Source of the DNA: Dyadobacter sp. CY312 | GTDB taxonomy: Bacteria > Bacteroidota > Bacteroidia > Cytophagales > Spirosomataceae | Direction of reading: 5' to 3' | DNA length: 64,000 nucleotides | Assembly: GCF_021390535.1 (NCBI RefSeq) | Contig: NZ_JAJUXG010000001.1 | Coordinates: forward strand, 620,001-684,000 | Shown here: positions 45,458-53,738 of the stretch, in pieces | Layout of the letters: each line of letters begins with the position of its first letter | How positions within the stretch are numbered: position 1 is the stretch's first letter | The notes under the pieces: model-generated | Told to the model about the DNA's origin: nothing | Seen by the model: the letters and a program-made list of their open reading frames with translations, nothing else | Database searches by the model: none | Translations under genes and position numbers: made by a program

Positions 45458-45586
45458 TCCTTAAACTAATTTTAAAAACTTATACTCCAGCCTTCGATTC
45501 AAACCTGAGGCTGGACACAAACTGTATTCTTCCCGCTACCTAAACTGCAAAATCAGAGCTACAAACGAAACCAGCAGGCACATCGA

Positions 45587-45984
45587 ATGGTTGAAGATTA
45601 TAACCATAACGTTCTATACATATTACAAACTCATTTCAATATGCTTTTTTCTGGCCCGACATCAGCAGGCATGAGCATGTTCGGGCATGGGCTGGTAAGA
45701 CTCCCTAAACTTTCCGGATTTAGTGACTGGATGACAGATAAATTTCAAAGTTCTATTCTTCCAAAAGTACTAGTTATACCCATTCAGCTACACGCTGCCA
45801 GTTGCTGAAGTTGCTCGGATTGTATACCAAGCCCGCTTTAATCGCCTGAAGCTTGATTATGGCATGTCTTATTTTCGGATCATCCATGATCGAAGACTAG
45901 GGCGCCACCCCTTCTCAACTTACACACACCGCTTACTTTTCAATTCTGCTCCGTTTTGTAAATCAATATAATTTTATGCAATAG
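45587..45984 (+). pseudogene. decayed DoxX-family membrane protein gene
   Basis: Reading across three frames gives one continuous DoxX-like protein. FGHGLVRLPKLSGFSDWM and SSILPKVLVIP are in the first frame, and FSYTLPVAEV in the second from about 45780. GLYTKPALIA-SLIMACLIF, then GSSMIED-GATPSQLTHTAY and ILLRFVNQYNFMQ, are in the third from about 45814. Two frameshifts (near 45780 and 45813) and two in-frame stops break it: TGA at 45847, where Gly is expected, and TAG at 45898, where Trp is expected. DoxX proteins are small four-helix membrane proteins often linked to redox stress. The end at 45982-45984 looks like the original stop. The start is uncertain. Confidence 0.8.
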
Positions 45985-46238
45985 ACCAGAAACAGAAAAA
46001 CGATATAGTTAATACTTGCCATAATATTTTAATGTATAATACATTTAATATGTTTGTTACATACTAAACATTTTAAATGTCCATTATATACTAAAATATA
46101 ACTACTATTAATAAGTATAATAAATATAAATTATTTGAAATGTATATTACTAATTAAAAGCACTTTACATATAATATTATAATATTTTTAATAAAAAATT
46201 AAAAGTATAAAGTATTTAAAGTAAATCATCTGAATAAA
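45985..46238. other. AT-rich gap between the two pseudogenes
   Basis: About 250 bases of roughly four-fifths A+T, rich in TTTAATAT, AAAGTAT and ATACATTTAA-type words (one ATACATTTAA at 46039-46048). No gene or hairpin terminator is supported here. Confidence 0.5.
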
Positions 46239-46918
46239 AGGAAGTTAAAACTATTTATTTGGAGATTGCACCCCTTAAAACCGGTGAAAATGTTTTTGGT
46301 TGGACCATTGATACACAAAAATCTTACCAGATTTCCGAAGGTATGTTGATGCAAGCTTCAATTTTATTGATACAGCAGATGCCAATTCCCTGGTTGGTTA
46401 AGGGATACATCGGTGGTGAATCCGAAGAAATAATGGCAGCTGGATGAAGTTTTAAGGGAATCGGAATGATGTAATTATGGGTAGCAAGATTGGTGTAGAC
46501 ATGAGGCAAGGCAAAAAAGATTTGAACAAGTCATACCTTCTCAAAACCGTGGGCACTTTTATGAGATGGCTAAAACAGATTGCATTTATTTGTATCAGAC
46601 AAATTGCGATGATGAAAGCACGCCGGTAGAAGAGACGCTCAGTGCCTATTCTGAATTGATAAAATCCGGAAAAATTCGTTGGATTGGAGCTTCAAACCTG
46701 TCTCCTGAAAGACTGATTGAATCTCTCGCTGCAATTAAGACAAACGGACTACCTTCCTATCAGTCATTACAGTAAAAATACAATTTAGATGAGAGACAAA
46801 ATTTTGAAAACAGCTGAAAAAAATTTGCACCTAACACAATCCGGGTGCCATCAATTACGATGTTCTTGCCGGTGGATTTCTAACAGGCAAATACCGGGGC
46901 GATGCTAGCGCATACTAA
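46239..46918 (+). pseudogene. decayed aldo/keto reductase gene
   Basis: Fragments of one aldo/keto reductase occur in the right order in changing frames. These are LEIAPL, GENVFGWTID, ASFNFIDTADA, GGESEEIM, then SWMKF and GNRNDVIMGSKIGVDM. GKKDLNKSYLLKTV, LKTDCIYLYQ, DDESTPVEETLSAYSELIKS, GKIRWIGASNLSPERLIE and GLPSYQSLQ follow. INYDVLAGGFLTGKYRGDAS closes the series. Several frameshifts and stops interrupt it, for example TAA at 46773, and the C-terminal quarter is missing. Intact relatives are about 320-350 residues and reduce carbonyls with NADPH. A strong terminator 20 bases further on (46938) is probably the original one. Confidence 0.85.
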
Positions 46919-46937
46919 TATTTCATGCTACAAGCCT

Positions 46938-46971
46938 ACGGATTGTCAACAAATGGCAATCCGTTTTTTTT
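46938..46971 (+). terminator. rho-independent terminator after the aldo/keto reductase pseudogene
   Basis: Stem ACGGATTG (46938-46945) with CAATCCGT (46957-46964), followed by a run of eight T. Confidence 0.82.
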
Positions 46972-47018
46972 GCCTTTTTAAATTTAACGGAACTAAGTAA
47001 TCAAAAGCATTGTACTAT

Positions 47019-47043
47019 TACTGTAACAAAAATAATTACAGTA
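47019..47043. promoter_or_regulatory. palindromic operator just before the Rrf2 gene
   Basis: TACTGTAA (47019-47026) and TTACAGTA (47036-47043) are exact reverse complements with a 9-base centre. The site ends 2 bases before the Rrf2 ATG at 47046. Size and symmetry suit a dimeric winged-helix repressor, so autoregulation by the Rrf2 protein is the simplest reading. Confidence 0.65.
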
Positions 47044-47045
47044 TA

Positions 47046-47450
47046 ATGGGCGGTAAATTTGCAGTATCTGTTCACATATTAAGCCTGCTGGCAACAGCCA
47101 CAGACGAGTGGGTTTCTTCCGAATATCTGGCCGGGAGCATCAACATAAATCCGGTGCTTGTGCGCAAAGAGTTGATCAATTTACGCGAAAAAGGTTTGGT
47201 TAACAGCAAAGAAGGAAAATCGGGTGGCAGCCGCCTGGCAAAAAGTGCAAAAGATATCCTTATGGCAGATATATATCGTGCGGTAAGGGACAAAGATTTA
47301 CTTGGAAAGTCTATCAACTCTCCAAATCCAGCCTGCCCGGTGGGACGACAAATTAACCAGTATCTGGACGACCTATACGAGGAGTCGGAGAAAGCATTGG
47401 TGAATAGCCTGGCGCGGAAAACACTGGCCGAGTTTAGTGCACAGTTTTAA
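47046..47450 (+). CDS. Rrf2-family transcriptional regulator (YwnA-like)
   Basis: A 134-residue winged-helix regulator. FAVSVHILSLLA, SEYLAGSININPVLVRKEL and the wing segment LVNSKEGKSGGSRL define the Rrf2 family. The single Cys (NPACPVGRQI) is too few for an iron-sulfur cluster of the IscR/NsrR type, so it resembles the YwnA subgroup. It sits directly before an NAD(P)H-binding oxidoreductase, the same pairing as ywnA-ywnB in Bacillus. The ATG at 47046 is chosen over one at 47010 because it gives the usual family N-terminus and leaves the palindrome at 47019-47043 outside the gene. Confidence 0.9.
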   Translation: MGGKFAVSVHILSLLATATDEWVSSEYLAGSININPVLVRKELINLREKGLVNSKEGKSGGSRLAKSAKDILMADIYRAVRDKDLLGKSINSPNPACPVGRQINQYLDDLYEESEKALVNSLARKTLAEFSAQF

Positions 47451-47486
47451 CAGAATTAATTTTTATAATCCATAAATCTCATAACA

Positions 47487-48140
47487 ATGAAAATAGCCCT
47501 AATTGGAGCCACTGGTTTTGTCGGAGCCCTGGTTCTTACAGAACTTACAAAGCGCGGACATCAGGTAACTGCTATCGCACGTGATATCACGAAAATCGAC
47601 ACTTCGAATGAACATGTAAATGCAGTAAAAGCTGACGTGTCCAAAGAAGAAGAATTGATTGACGTGTTAAAAGGTCACGATGCTGTGGTAAGTGCTTACA
47701 ATGCCGGATGGACTAATCCTGACCTATACAACCAGTTTTTAACGGTGTCGCAAACCATACAATCAGGTGTGACGAAAGCAGGCGTAAAAAGGCTCCTTGT
47801 AATCGGTGGTGCTGGAAGCCTGGAAGTGGCTCCGGGATTGCAACTTGTGGACACTCCCAAGTTTCCGGAAGCGTATAAAGCTGGTGCAGGTGCAGCGAGA
47901 GACTACCTCAATATTTTAAAAAAAGACACACATCTTGATTGGACTTTTTTAAGTCCGGCGATCGAAATGCATCCAGGCACTTCCCACTTCAAGAAAGGCA
48001 CTTATCGTACGGGATTAGACAATCCGGTATTTGATGATAAAGGAAAAAGTGTCATTGCTGCTGAGGATCTCGCCGTTGCAATTGTCGACGAGCTGGAATC
48101 CCCAAAATTCGTTAAACAGAGATTTACAGTTGGATATTAA
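47487..48140 (+). CDS. NAD(P)H-binding oxidoreductase, YwnB-like atypical SDR
   Basis: A 217-residue Rossmann-fold protein. The dinucleotide motif IGATGFVGALVLTEL is at the N-terminus, and HDAVVSAYNAGW and RLLVIGGAGSLEV are further typical strands. The C-terminal LSPAIEMHPG replaces a classical SDR active site. Proteins of this NmrA/YwnB group are flavin or quinone reductases or redox sensors; the substrate is unknown. It lies 36 bases after the Rrf2 gene and is very probably co-transcribed and controlled by it. Confidence 0.9.
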   Translation: MKIALIGATGFVGALVLTELTKRGHQVTAIARDITKIDTSNEHVNAVKADVSKEEELIDVLKGHDAVVSAYNAGWTNPDLYNQFLTVSQTIQSGVTKAGVKRLLVIGGAGSLEVAPGLQLVDTPKFPEAYKAGAGAARDYLNILKKDTHLDWTFLSPAIEMHPGTSHFKKGTYRTGLDNPVFDDKGKSVIAAEDLAVAIVDELESPKFVKQRFTVGY

Positions 48141-48378
48141 TAATACACCACATACTTTATATTATTACTAAATTATTATAAAGTATTATACTTTTAGTAT
48201 TTATGTAAAGTATATAATATATCATTAGTATAAAAGTATCTAAATTAATAACATGTGATGTATTTATAATTCACATTAAACTTATTGTTTTATTTAAAGT
48301 ATAAAAAGTATGATACATCATTTAATATTAAATGTATTGTACTTTTTATAAGTAAGAATGATAATCAACAACTTAGAT
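48141..48378. other. AT-rich intergenic tract
   Basis: About 240 bases of nearly pure A/T words such as AAAGTAT, with TTAAATGTAT at 48328-48337 and the palindrome ATTTAATATTAAAT at 48320-48333. No gene, terminator or clear promoter is seen. Confidence 0.5.
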
Positions 48379-49209
48379 ATGAATTTAAAGCATTTGAGAA
48401 ATTTCGGAAGTGCATTGCCCTACTCCGACCTGATGCCAGCTCTGTTTCTTGGACATGGTTCTCCAATGAATGGTATTGAGAATAATCTTTTTACCGATGA
48501 GTGGAAGCGACTGGGAGAGAATATCCCAATGCCATCGGCAGTGATTGTTATATCGGCACATTGGCTTACAAAAGGGACGAAAATTACAGCGATGGAGTCG
48601 CCACAGACAATTCATGACTTTCGTGGTTTTCCGCAGGAGTTGTTCGACGTTAAATATCCGGCGCCTGGCAGTCCGGATCTGGCGCTTGAAACTTCGCGGC
48701 TAATTAAAAGCACAAATGTAGGCTTGGATCATGACTGGGGACTGGATCATGGAACCTGGACAGTAGTGAGGCATATGTATCCAAATGCGAATATTCCAAT
48801 ATTGCAATTGAGTATCGACTATGACAAACCTGCCGGTTATCACTATACATTGGCAAATGAATTAAGTTCGTTGAGAAGGAAAGGTGTGCTTATTGTCGGA
48901 AGTGGAAACCTGATACATAACCTGCGGATGATAGCCTGGGATAAAGCCAGCGAGCCTGAATATGGCTATGATTGGGCGCTGGAATTAAAGTTAAAAATGA
49001 AAGACCTTATTGAGGATGGTAACCATAAACCCCTGATAGAGTACGAGCAACTTGGCCCGGGCGCACGTTACGCCATACCGACTCCAGGCCACTATTTTCC
49101 GCTCATGTACACACTCGGATTGCAGACGAAAACAGAACACGCATCCCTTTTTAATGATGTCGCTGTAATGGGATCACTTACCATGACATCCGTCCAAATC
49201 GGGGAATAA
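48379..49209 (+). CDS. ygiD: 4,5-DOPA-extradiol-type dioxygenase (YgiD family)
   Basis: A 276-residue class III extradiol dioxygenase-like enzyme. ALFLGHGSPMNGI and VIVISAHWLTKGT hold two metal-ligand His residues. DWGLDHGTWTVVRHMYP and LIVGSGNLIHNLRMI hold the other conserved His residues, and PTPGHYFPLMYTLG is the C-terminal signature. In E. coli the protein binds zinc and opens the ring of DOPA; the physiological substrate is uncertain. The ATG at 48358 is also in frame, but 48379 gives the family-like N-terminus. Neighbouring redox genes suggest a quinone or catechol stress setting. Confidence 0.9.
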   Translation: MNLKHLRNFGSALPYSDLMPALFLGHGSPMNGIENNLFTDEWKRLGENIPMPSAVIVISAHWLTKGTKITAMESPQTIHDFRGFPQELFDVKYPAPGSPDLALETSRLIKSTNVGLDHDWGLDHGTWTVVRHMYPNANIPILQLSIDYDKPAGYHYTLANELSSLRRKGVLIVGSGNLIHNLRMIAWDKASEPEYGYDWALELKLKMKDLIEDGNHKPLIEYEQLGPGARYAIPTPGHYFPLMYTLGLQTKTEHASLFNDVAVMGSLTMTSVQIGE

Positions 49210-49324
49210 CCAAAGCGGTTTTCGACTTCAAGTTCCCCTCTTTTCTTGCGAAGCAGCGAATGTTTTGATTGGGTTATGGCATGATTTTTCTGTAAATTGG
49301 TGATAAACCATAAACCCATTTCAT

Positions 49325-49771
49325 ATGAATCGCAAACTAATTGCCACAACTTCCACATCCATTCATGCAACTCCCGCCGAAGTATGGGAAGCGCTGGTTA
49401 ATCCGTCTATCATCAAACGTTACTTTCACGGTACTGATACGGTGACAGATTGGAAGCTCGGAAGTCCTATCACTTTTAATGGAGAATGGCAAGGCAAGCC
49501 ATACATCGATAAGGGAACCATACTTGAAATCAATCCGGAAAGGGTTCTTAGTTATAGCTATTGGAGCTCCTTGTCCGGAACCGAGGATTTCGAAGACAAT
49601 TATGCACACGTGACATATCATGTTTCACATTACGATGACGAAACAACGCTTACAATTACCCAGGACAACCTTGAAGATGACGCAGAAGTTGTGAAAGCAG
49701 AGGATAACTGGATGAACGTATCAAAGGCTATTAAACAAATAGTAGAGGAAACTTCCAGCCTCAGACGCTAG
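49325..49771 (+). CDS. SRPBCC/AHSA1-like small protein
   Basis: A 148-residue cytoplasmic protein of the SRPBCC fold, AHSA1-like branch. The opening TSTSIHATPAEVWEALVNPS leads into IIKRYFHG, then DWKLGSPITFNGEWQGKPY. The C-terminal helix is NWMNVSKAIKQIVEE. Such proteins bind small hydrophobic ligands or act in stress responses; no specific role can be given. It converges on a second SRPBCC gene through a shared hairpin. Confidence 0.88.
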   Translation: MNRKLIATTSTSIHATPAEVWEALVNPSIIKRYFHGTDTVTDWKLGSPITFNGEWQGKPYIDKGTILEINPERVLSYSYWSSLSGTEDFEDNYAHVTYHVSHYDDETTLTITQDNLEDDAEVVKAEDNWMNVSKAIKQIVEETSSLRR

Positions 49772-49778
49772 AAAAAGT

Positions 49779-49817
49779 TTCAGGCAACAACGCAGAAACG
49801 ATTGTTGCCTGAATTTT
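49779..49817. terminator. bidirectional terminator between two SRPBCC genes
   Basis: A perfect 12-bp stem (49779-49790 with 49802-49813), with T-rich flanks on both strands. Confidence 0.78.
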
Positions 49818-50268
49818 ACACAAATTTCCTGGTAAGAATTTCTCTCCGATATTTAAAAATTGAATCGACTTCCCTTTGAATGAATAACGCATCGACGACA
49901 TTACCCAAAATACCCAAAGGAACTTTATAATTAAGGATATCCTCCATCAAAACGCCGCCATTCACCTCGGTGAAATGATGCTGGTGATGCCAAAATGCAT
50001 ATGGGCCAAACCGTTGCTCATCTACAAAATACTTTTTGGGTTCAACCCGCGTAATTTCAGTACACCATTTCAGGGGAATACCCAGTATGGGCTTCACAAT
50101 ATAACGTATAATCTGACCGGCATACATCTTTTCCCCATGATAACGGGAAGTTACAGTGAAGCCCATGTGAGGCGGTGTTATTGCCTGCAAATTAGCCGGG
50201 TTAGAAAAAAATGACCAGGCCTCATCCAGTGAAACAGGCAATTGCTGCTTAAAATATAATTCCCGCAT
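49816..50268 (-). CDS. SRPBCC-family protein (polyketide-cyclase/dehydrase-like)
   Basis: A 150-residue SRPBCC-fold protein of the branch often labelled ligand-binding or cell-division-inhibitor-like: LPVSLDEAWSFFSNPANLQA, ITPPHMGFTV, then FVDEQRFGPYAFWHHQHHF. The His-rich HHQHH segment is characteristic of this branch. Ligand unknown. Its 3' end touches the hairpin shared with the convergent SRPBCC gene at 49325. Confidence 0.87.
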   Translation of the reverse strand: MRELYFKQQLPVSLDEAWSFFSNPANLQAITPPHMGFTVTSRYHGEKMYAGQIIRYIVKPILGIPLKWCTEITRVEPKKYFVDEQRFGPYAFWHHQHHFTEVNGGVLMEDILNYKVPLGILGNVVDALFIQREVDSIFKYRREILTRKFV

Positions 50269-50330
50269 GACGGTTGCTTTGTAAGAATGTGAATAGCGCT
50301 GCCAAGGTCTTAGAAATTATCGTGCCGTCA

Positions 50331-52451
50331 TCAAATTCCTTTCATGCTGAGGGCAATTCTCTTTCTGCCTAAGTCCACCTCGGTCACTTTTACGTTTACA
50401 ATTTGCTGAAGTTTCACAATTTCGTTCGGGTCTTTCACAAACCTGTCGGCCATTTGCGAAAGGTGAACTAGCCCATCCTGCTTCACGCCGATATCGACAA
50501 AAGCTCCAAATGCCGTGATGTTGGTTACGATGCCAGGCAAAAGCATTCCTACACGCAGATCTTCCGGCTTCCTTACTGAGCTGTCAAACTCAAATTTCTT
50601 TACCGGAGTTCTCGGATCTCTTGATGGCTTTTCTAATTCCTGCAAAATATCTTTTAAAGTTGGCAGCCCGATTGACGAACTGATGTATCTGGTTGGATCC
50701 AGCTGCTTTCTCAGTTCGGATTTTTGAAGTAAATCTTTAACGTTTGCGTTTACATCCTTTGCCATCCGTTCTACGATTGGATAACTTTCCGGATGTACAG
50801 CACTGTTATCCAACGGGTTAGTTCCATTTTCAATCCTCAAAAAGCCGGCTGCCTGTTCGAAAGCCTTTGCTCCGAGCCTCGGCACTTTTAACAATTGCTG
50901 CCTGGATTTGAAATTCCCGTTTTTAGCACGAAAATCTACGATATTTTGCGCCAGAACTGGTCCCAGCCCCGAAACATACCGCAGCAAATGCTTACTTGAC
51001 GTGTTGAGATTTACGCCTACGGAATTCACGCAACTTTCTACGACTGTGTCCAAAGCATTCTTCAATGAATTTTGGTCCACATCATGCTGGTACTGCCCCA
51101 CACCGATCGATTTGGGATCAATCTTTACCAGCTCAGCAAGGGGATCCATTAATCTCCTTCCAATAGAAACAGAGCCTCTGACGGTTACATCTTTATCTGG
51201 AAATTCTTCACGCGCCACATCTGAAGCCGAATAAATGGACGCCCCCTGCTCACTGACCATAAATAGTCCGACGCTATCGGTAAGCTTCGCACCTTCCAAT
51301 AATTTCCTGACAAAATCTTCTGTTTCTCTGCCGGCTGTCCCATTACCCACAGCTACTGCCTCTATCCCATATTTTTCGATGAGTCCGCTTAACGTAGCTG
51401 CCGAATCCTGCGCTCTGTCGAACGGGTAAATGACTTTGTCTGCCAGCAGATTACCCTGTCCGTCAAGAACCACAACTTTACAGCCGGTTCTATAACCAGG
51501 GTCAATAGCGATAACATTTTTCTGACCGAGTGGAGACGCGAGTAACAACTGCCTCAGATTTTCAGTGAAAATCTGGATAGCCGCCACATCCGCCTTTTCC
51601 TTCGATAAGTTAGAGAATTCGGTTTCAATGGACGGTTTAAGCAAACGCTTGTAACCGTCCTCAATTGCCAGCTCCAACTGATCCTTGCAGGCATCACTTC
51701 CTCTGACAAAGATCCTGTCCAAACTTTGCAGTGCCTGATCTTCGTCCGGCGAGATGTCGACACTCAGAAAACCCTCCTCCTCACCTCTTCTCAAAGCCAG
51801 CAACCTATGAGACGGAATCCGCGAAAGTGGCTCTGAAAATTCAAAATAATCGCGGTATTTAGCCCCGTCTTCTTCCTTTTTCTTCTTTACTTTCGAAGTA
51901 ATGATCGCACTGCGTTGGAAAAGATTCCGGATACGTCCTCTTGCGTCCTGATTTTCGTTAACCCATTCAGCAATGATATCTCTTGCCCCCTGCAATGCAT
52001 CATCCACTGAGCCAACCTGTCCTTTCACAAAAACTTTTGCACCCTTTTCCGGGTCGTTTTCTTTGCCTGTAAATATCAGCCTTGCCAATGGCTCCAAGCC
52101 CTTTTCTATCGCAATGGAAGCTCTTGTTTTTCGTTTCTGTTTGTAGGGCAAATATAAATCTTCCAATTCGACCATCGAATAGACGCCCTCTATCTGCTTT
52201 TTGAGCTCAACAGTAAGCTTCCCTTGCTCTTCAATACTTTTCAGGATTGCCTCGCGTCGCTTTTCCACTTCCTGCTGCTTTTGCCAAGCCTCTTTAATAG
52301 CACCAATCTGCACTTCATCCAACCCGCCCGTTGCCTCTTTACGGTATCGGGCAATAAATGGCAGCGTTGCGCCCTCCTCAAACAATTGTATTGTGTTCCT
52401 GACCTGCTTTTCTGAAACAGCGGCTAGGTTCGAAATCAAAGCGAAATTCAT
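50331..52451 (-). CDS. tex: Tex-family RNA-binding transcriptional accessory protein
   Basis: A 706-residue Tex protein. The N-terminal helical domain has ATLPFIARYRKEATGGLDE. A YqgF-like RNase H fold includes VIAIDPGYRTGCKVVVLD, followed by helix-hairpin-helix repeats (SGLGPVLAQNIVDFRAKNG). The C-terminal S1 RNA-binding domain has GIVTNITAFGAFVDIGVKQDG. Tex is a widespread nucleic-acid-binding protein linked to transcription and RNA decay. It is slightly shorter than the usual 720-780 residues but has all domains. Confidence 0.95.
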   Translation of the reverse strand: MNFALISNLAAVSEKQVRNTIQLFEEGATLPFIARYRKEATGGLDEVQIGAIKEAWQKQQEVEKRREAILKSIEEQGKLTVELKKQIEGVYSMVELEDLYLPYKQKRKTRASIAIEKGLEPLARLIFTGKENDPEKGAKVFVKGQVGSVDDALQGARDIIAEWVNENQDARGRIRNLFQRSAIITSKVKKKKEEDGAKYRDYFEFSEPLSRIPSHRLLALRRGEEEGFLSVDISPDEDQALQSLDRIFVRGSDACKDQLELAIEDGYKRLLKPSIETEFSNLSKEKADVAAIQIFTENLRQLLLASPLGQKNVIAIDPGYRTGCKVVVLDGQGNLLADKVIYPFDRAQDSAATLSGLIEKYGIEAVAVGNGTAGRETEDFVRKLLEGAKLTDSVGLFMVSEQGASIYSASDVAREEFPDKDVTVRGSVSIGRRLMDPLAELVKIDPKSIGVGQYQHDVDQNSLKNALDTVVESCVNSVGVNLNTSSKHLLRYVSGLGPVLAQNIVDFRAKNGNFKSRQQLLKVPRLGAKAFEQAAGFLRIENGTNPLDNSAVHPESYPIVERMAKDVNANVKDLLQKSELRKQLDPTRYISSSIGLPTLKDILQELEKPSRDPRTPVKKFEFDSSVRKPEDLRVGMLLPGIVTNITAFGAFVDIGVKQDGLVHLSQMADRFVKDPNEIVKLQQIVNVKVTEVDLGRKRIALSMKGI

Positions 52452-52591
52452 ATTCTTACATTAACGGTACTAAACAGATTTTGTAAAAGTAAGTAGTGTT
52501 TTAAAACATTCGTGTTTTATACATCATGTTTCATATCTATTTTCATACGGGCACGACTGCAAAAATGAAAAGCTAAATCAATCATATCACA

Positions 52592-53434
52592 ATGAACAGT
52601 CCCCATCATTCTCTACACATCTCCCGATTTGCGTTTCATCTATTGTTGCTGATCATTTTGTCTTTTGAGCTAAGCGCCCAAAATACCAAATTTAAGGTTT
52701 TGGCCTTTTACACAGGGAAAAATGATGCTGCACACATCAGTTTCGTCACAGAAGCCAATGACTGGTTTACCAGGATCGGGAAAGTGCACAAGTTCAGCTA
52801 TGAAGCCACCAGCGACTGGGCAATGCTGAATACGTCTTATATCCAAAACTATGACGTGCTTATATTCCTGGATACCCGTCCGGAATCCCCAGACCAGCGC
52901 ATTGCCTTTGAAAACTATATGAAAAACGGTGGTGGTTGGCTTGGTTTTCATTTTTCAGCCTTTTGTCTTGCCAATTCTTCATTTCCCAACAATTGGGATT
53001 GGTACCACAACATCTTTTTGGGGTCAGGTCAGTACAAAAGCAATACCTGGCGCCCAACATCGGCAACGTTGCGAATTGAAAACAAAAACCATCCTGCTTT
53101 ACAAGGCATTCCCGACATATTTACCGCAACACCTAATGAATGGTATAGATGGGAAAACGATCTGCGCAAGAACGCAGACATCAAAATTCTTGCTTATATA
53201 GATCCCAGCAGTTTCCCACTTGGAACCGGGCCAAAACCTCATGAGATATGGCATTCGGGAGATTACCCGGTTGTATGGACCAATCGAAATTACAAAATGG
53301 TTTATTTCAACATGGGGCACAATGATATAGATTACGAGGGTGGAACAAATCGCTCCTTATCCCAAACGTTTTCCAACGAAATTCAGGATAAGCTCATCAT
53401 TAGTAGCCTGCTATGGATTGCACAAAAGCAATAA
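52592..53434 (+). CDS. ThuA-domain secreted protein
   Basis: A 280-residue exported protein with a signal peptide ending near ELSAQ (residue 29). One ThuA domain of the glutamine-amidotransferase-like fold follows: FKVLAFYTGKNDAAHISFV, YDVLIFLDTRP, GGGWLGFHFSAF and YKMVYFNMGHNDIDYEGG. In Bacteroidetes and Planctomycetes these occur in carbohydrate-use loci; the catalytic role is not established. It is convergent with the RsmB-like gene across an AT-rich gap. Confidence 0.9.
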   Translation: MNSPHHSLHISRFAFHLLLLIILSFELSAQNTKFKVLAFYTGKNDAAHISFVTEANDWFTRIGKVHKFSYEATSDWAMLNTSYIQNYDVLIFLDTRPESPDQRIAFENYMKNGGGWLGFHFSAFCLANSSFPNNWDWYHNIFLGSGQYKSNTWRPTSATLRIENKNHPALQGIPDIFTATPNEWYRWENDLRKNADIKILAYIDPSSFPLGTGPKPHEIWHSGDYPVVWTNRNYKMVYFNMGHNDIDYEGGTNRSLSQTFSNEIQDKLIISSLLWIAQKQ

Positions 53435-53738
53435 CCATGACCAACCTTACATATCAAAAGGTTTCTATAAAATATATCACCAGCCAAACTCCATCTTGGA
53501 TACAAGATTCACATAACTAATTAAATATAAATATTTTATATGCATTTAACAGTATTTATTACAATTAAATCTAACTAAGTTAGATTATATAACATCTGAC
53601 AAATTTTTTTCTAATCAATGAAAATAAATATTAAATAACTAGTAATAAGCCAATTATAAACAACTCAGTTTTTCGAACAAGCTTACGCTACAATCACCAA
53701 TCAAAGACACTTAATATAACTTTTACAATATGATATCC
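53435..53738. other. AT-rich intergenic region between convergent genes
   Basis: About 300 bases, AT-rich. The only structure I see is the 8-bp perfect inverted repeat at 53568-53586. No clear U-run terminator is present for either flanking gene. Confidence 0.5.
53568..53586. repeat. 8-bp perfect inverted repeat
   Basis: AATCTAAC (53568-53575), a 3-base loop TAA, then GTTAGATT (53579-53586). It could form a small hairpin between two convergent genes, but no T-run follows. Confidence 0.4.

Noticed and set aside
45587-45808. A 73-codon open frame taken as a small intact gene
   Set aside because: It is the first in-frame piece of the decayed DoxX gene, whose sequence continues in other frames.
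46259-46775. Two short open frames (46259-46447 and 46566-46775) as separate small genes
   Set aside because: Both are fragments of one aldo/keto reductase pseudogene, in the correct order.
48141-48378. AT-rich tract as a replication origin or attachment site
   Set aside because: No DnaA boxes, integrase or direct-repeat boundaries were seen, and similar AT-rich tracts occur at several other gaps.
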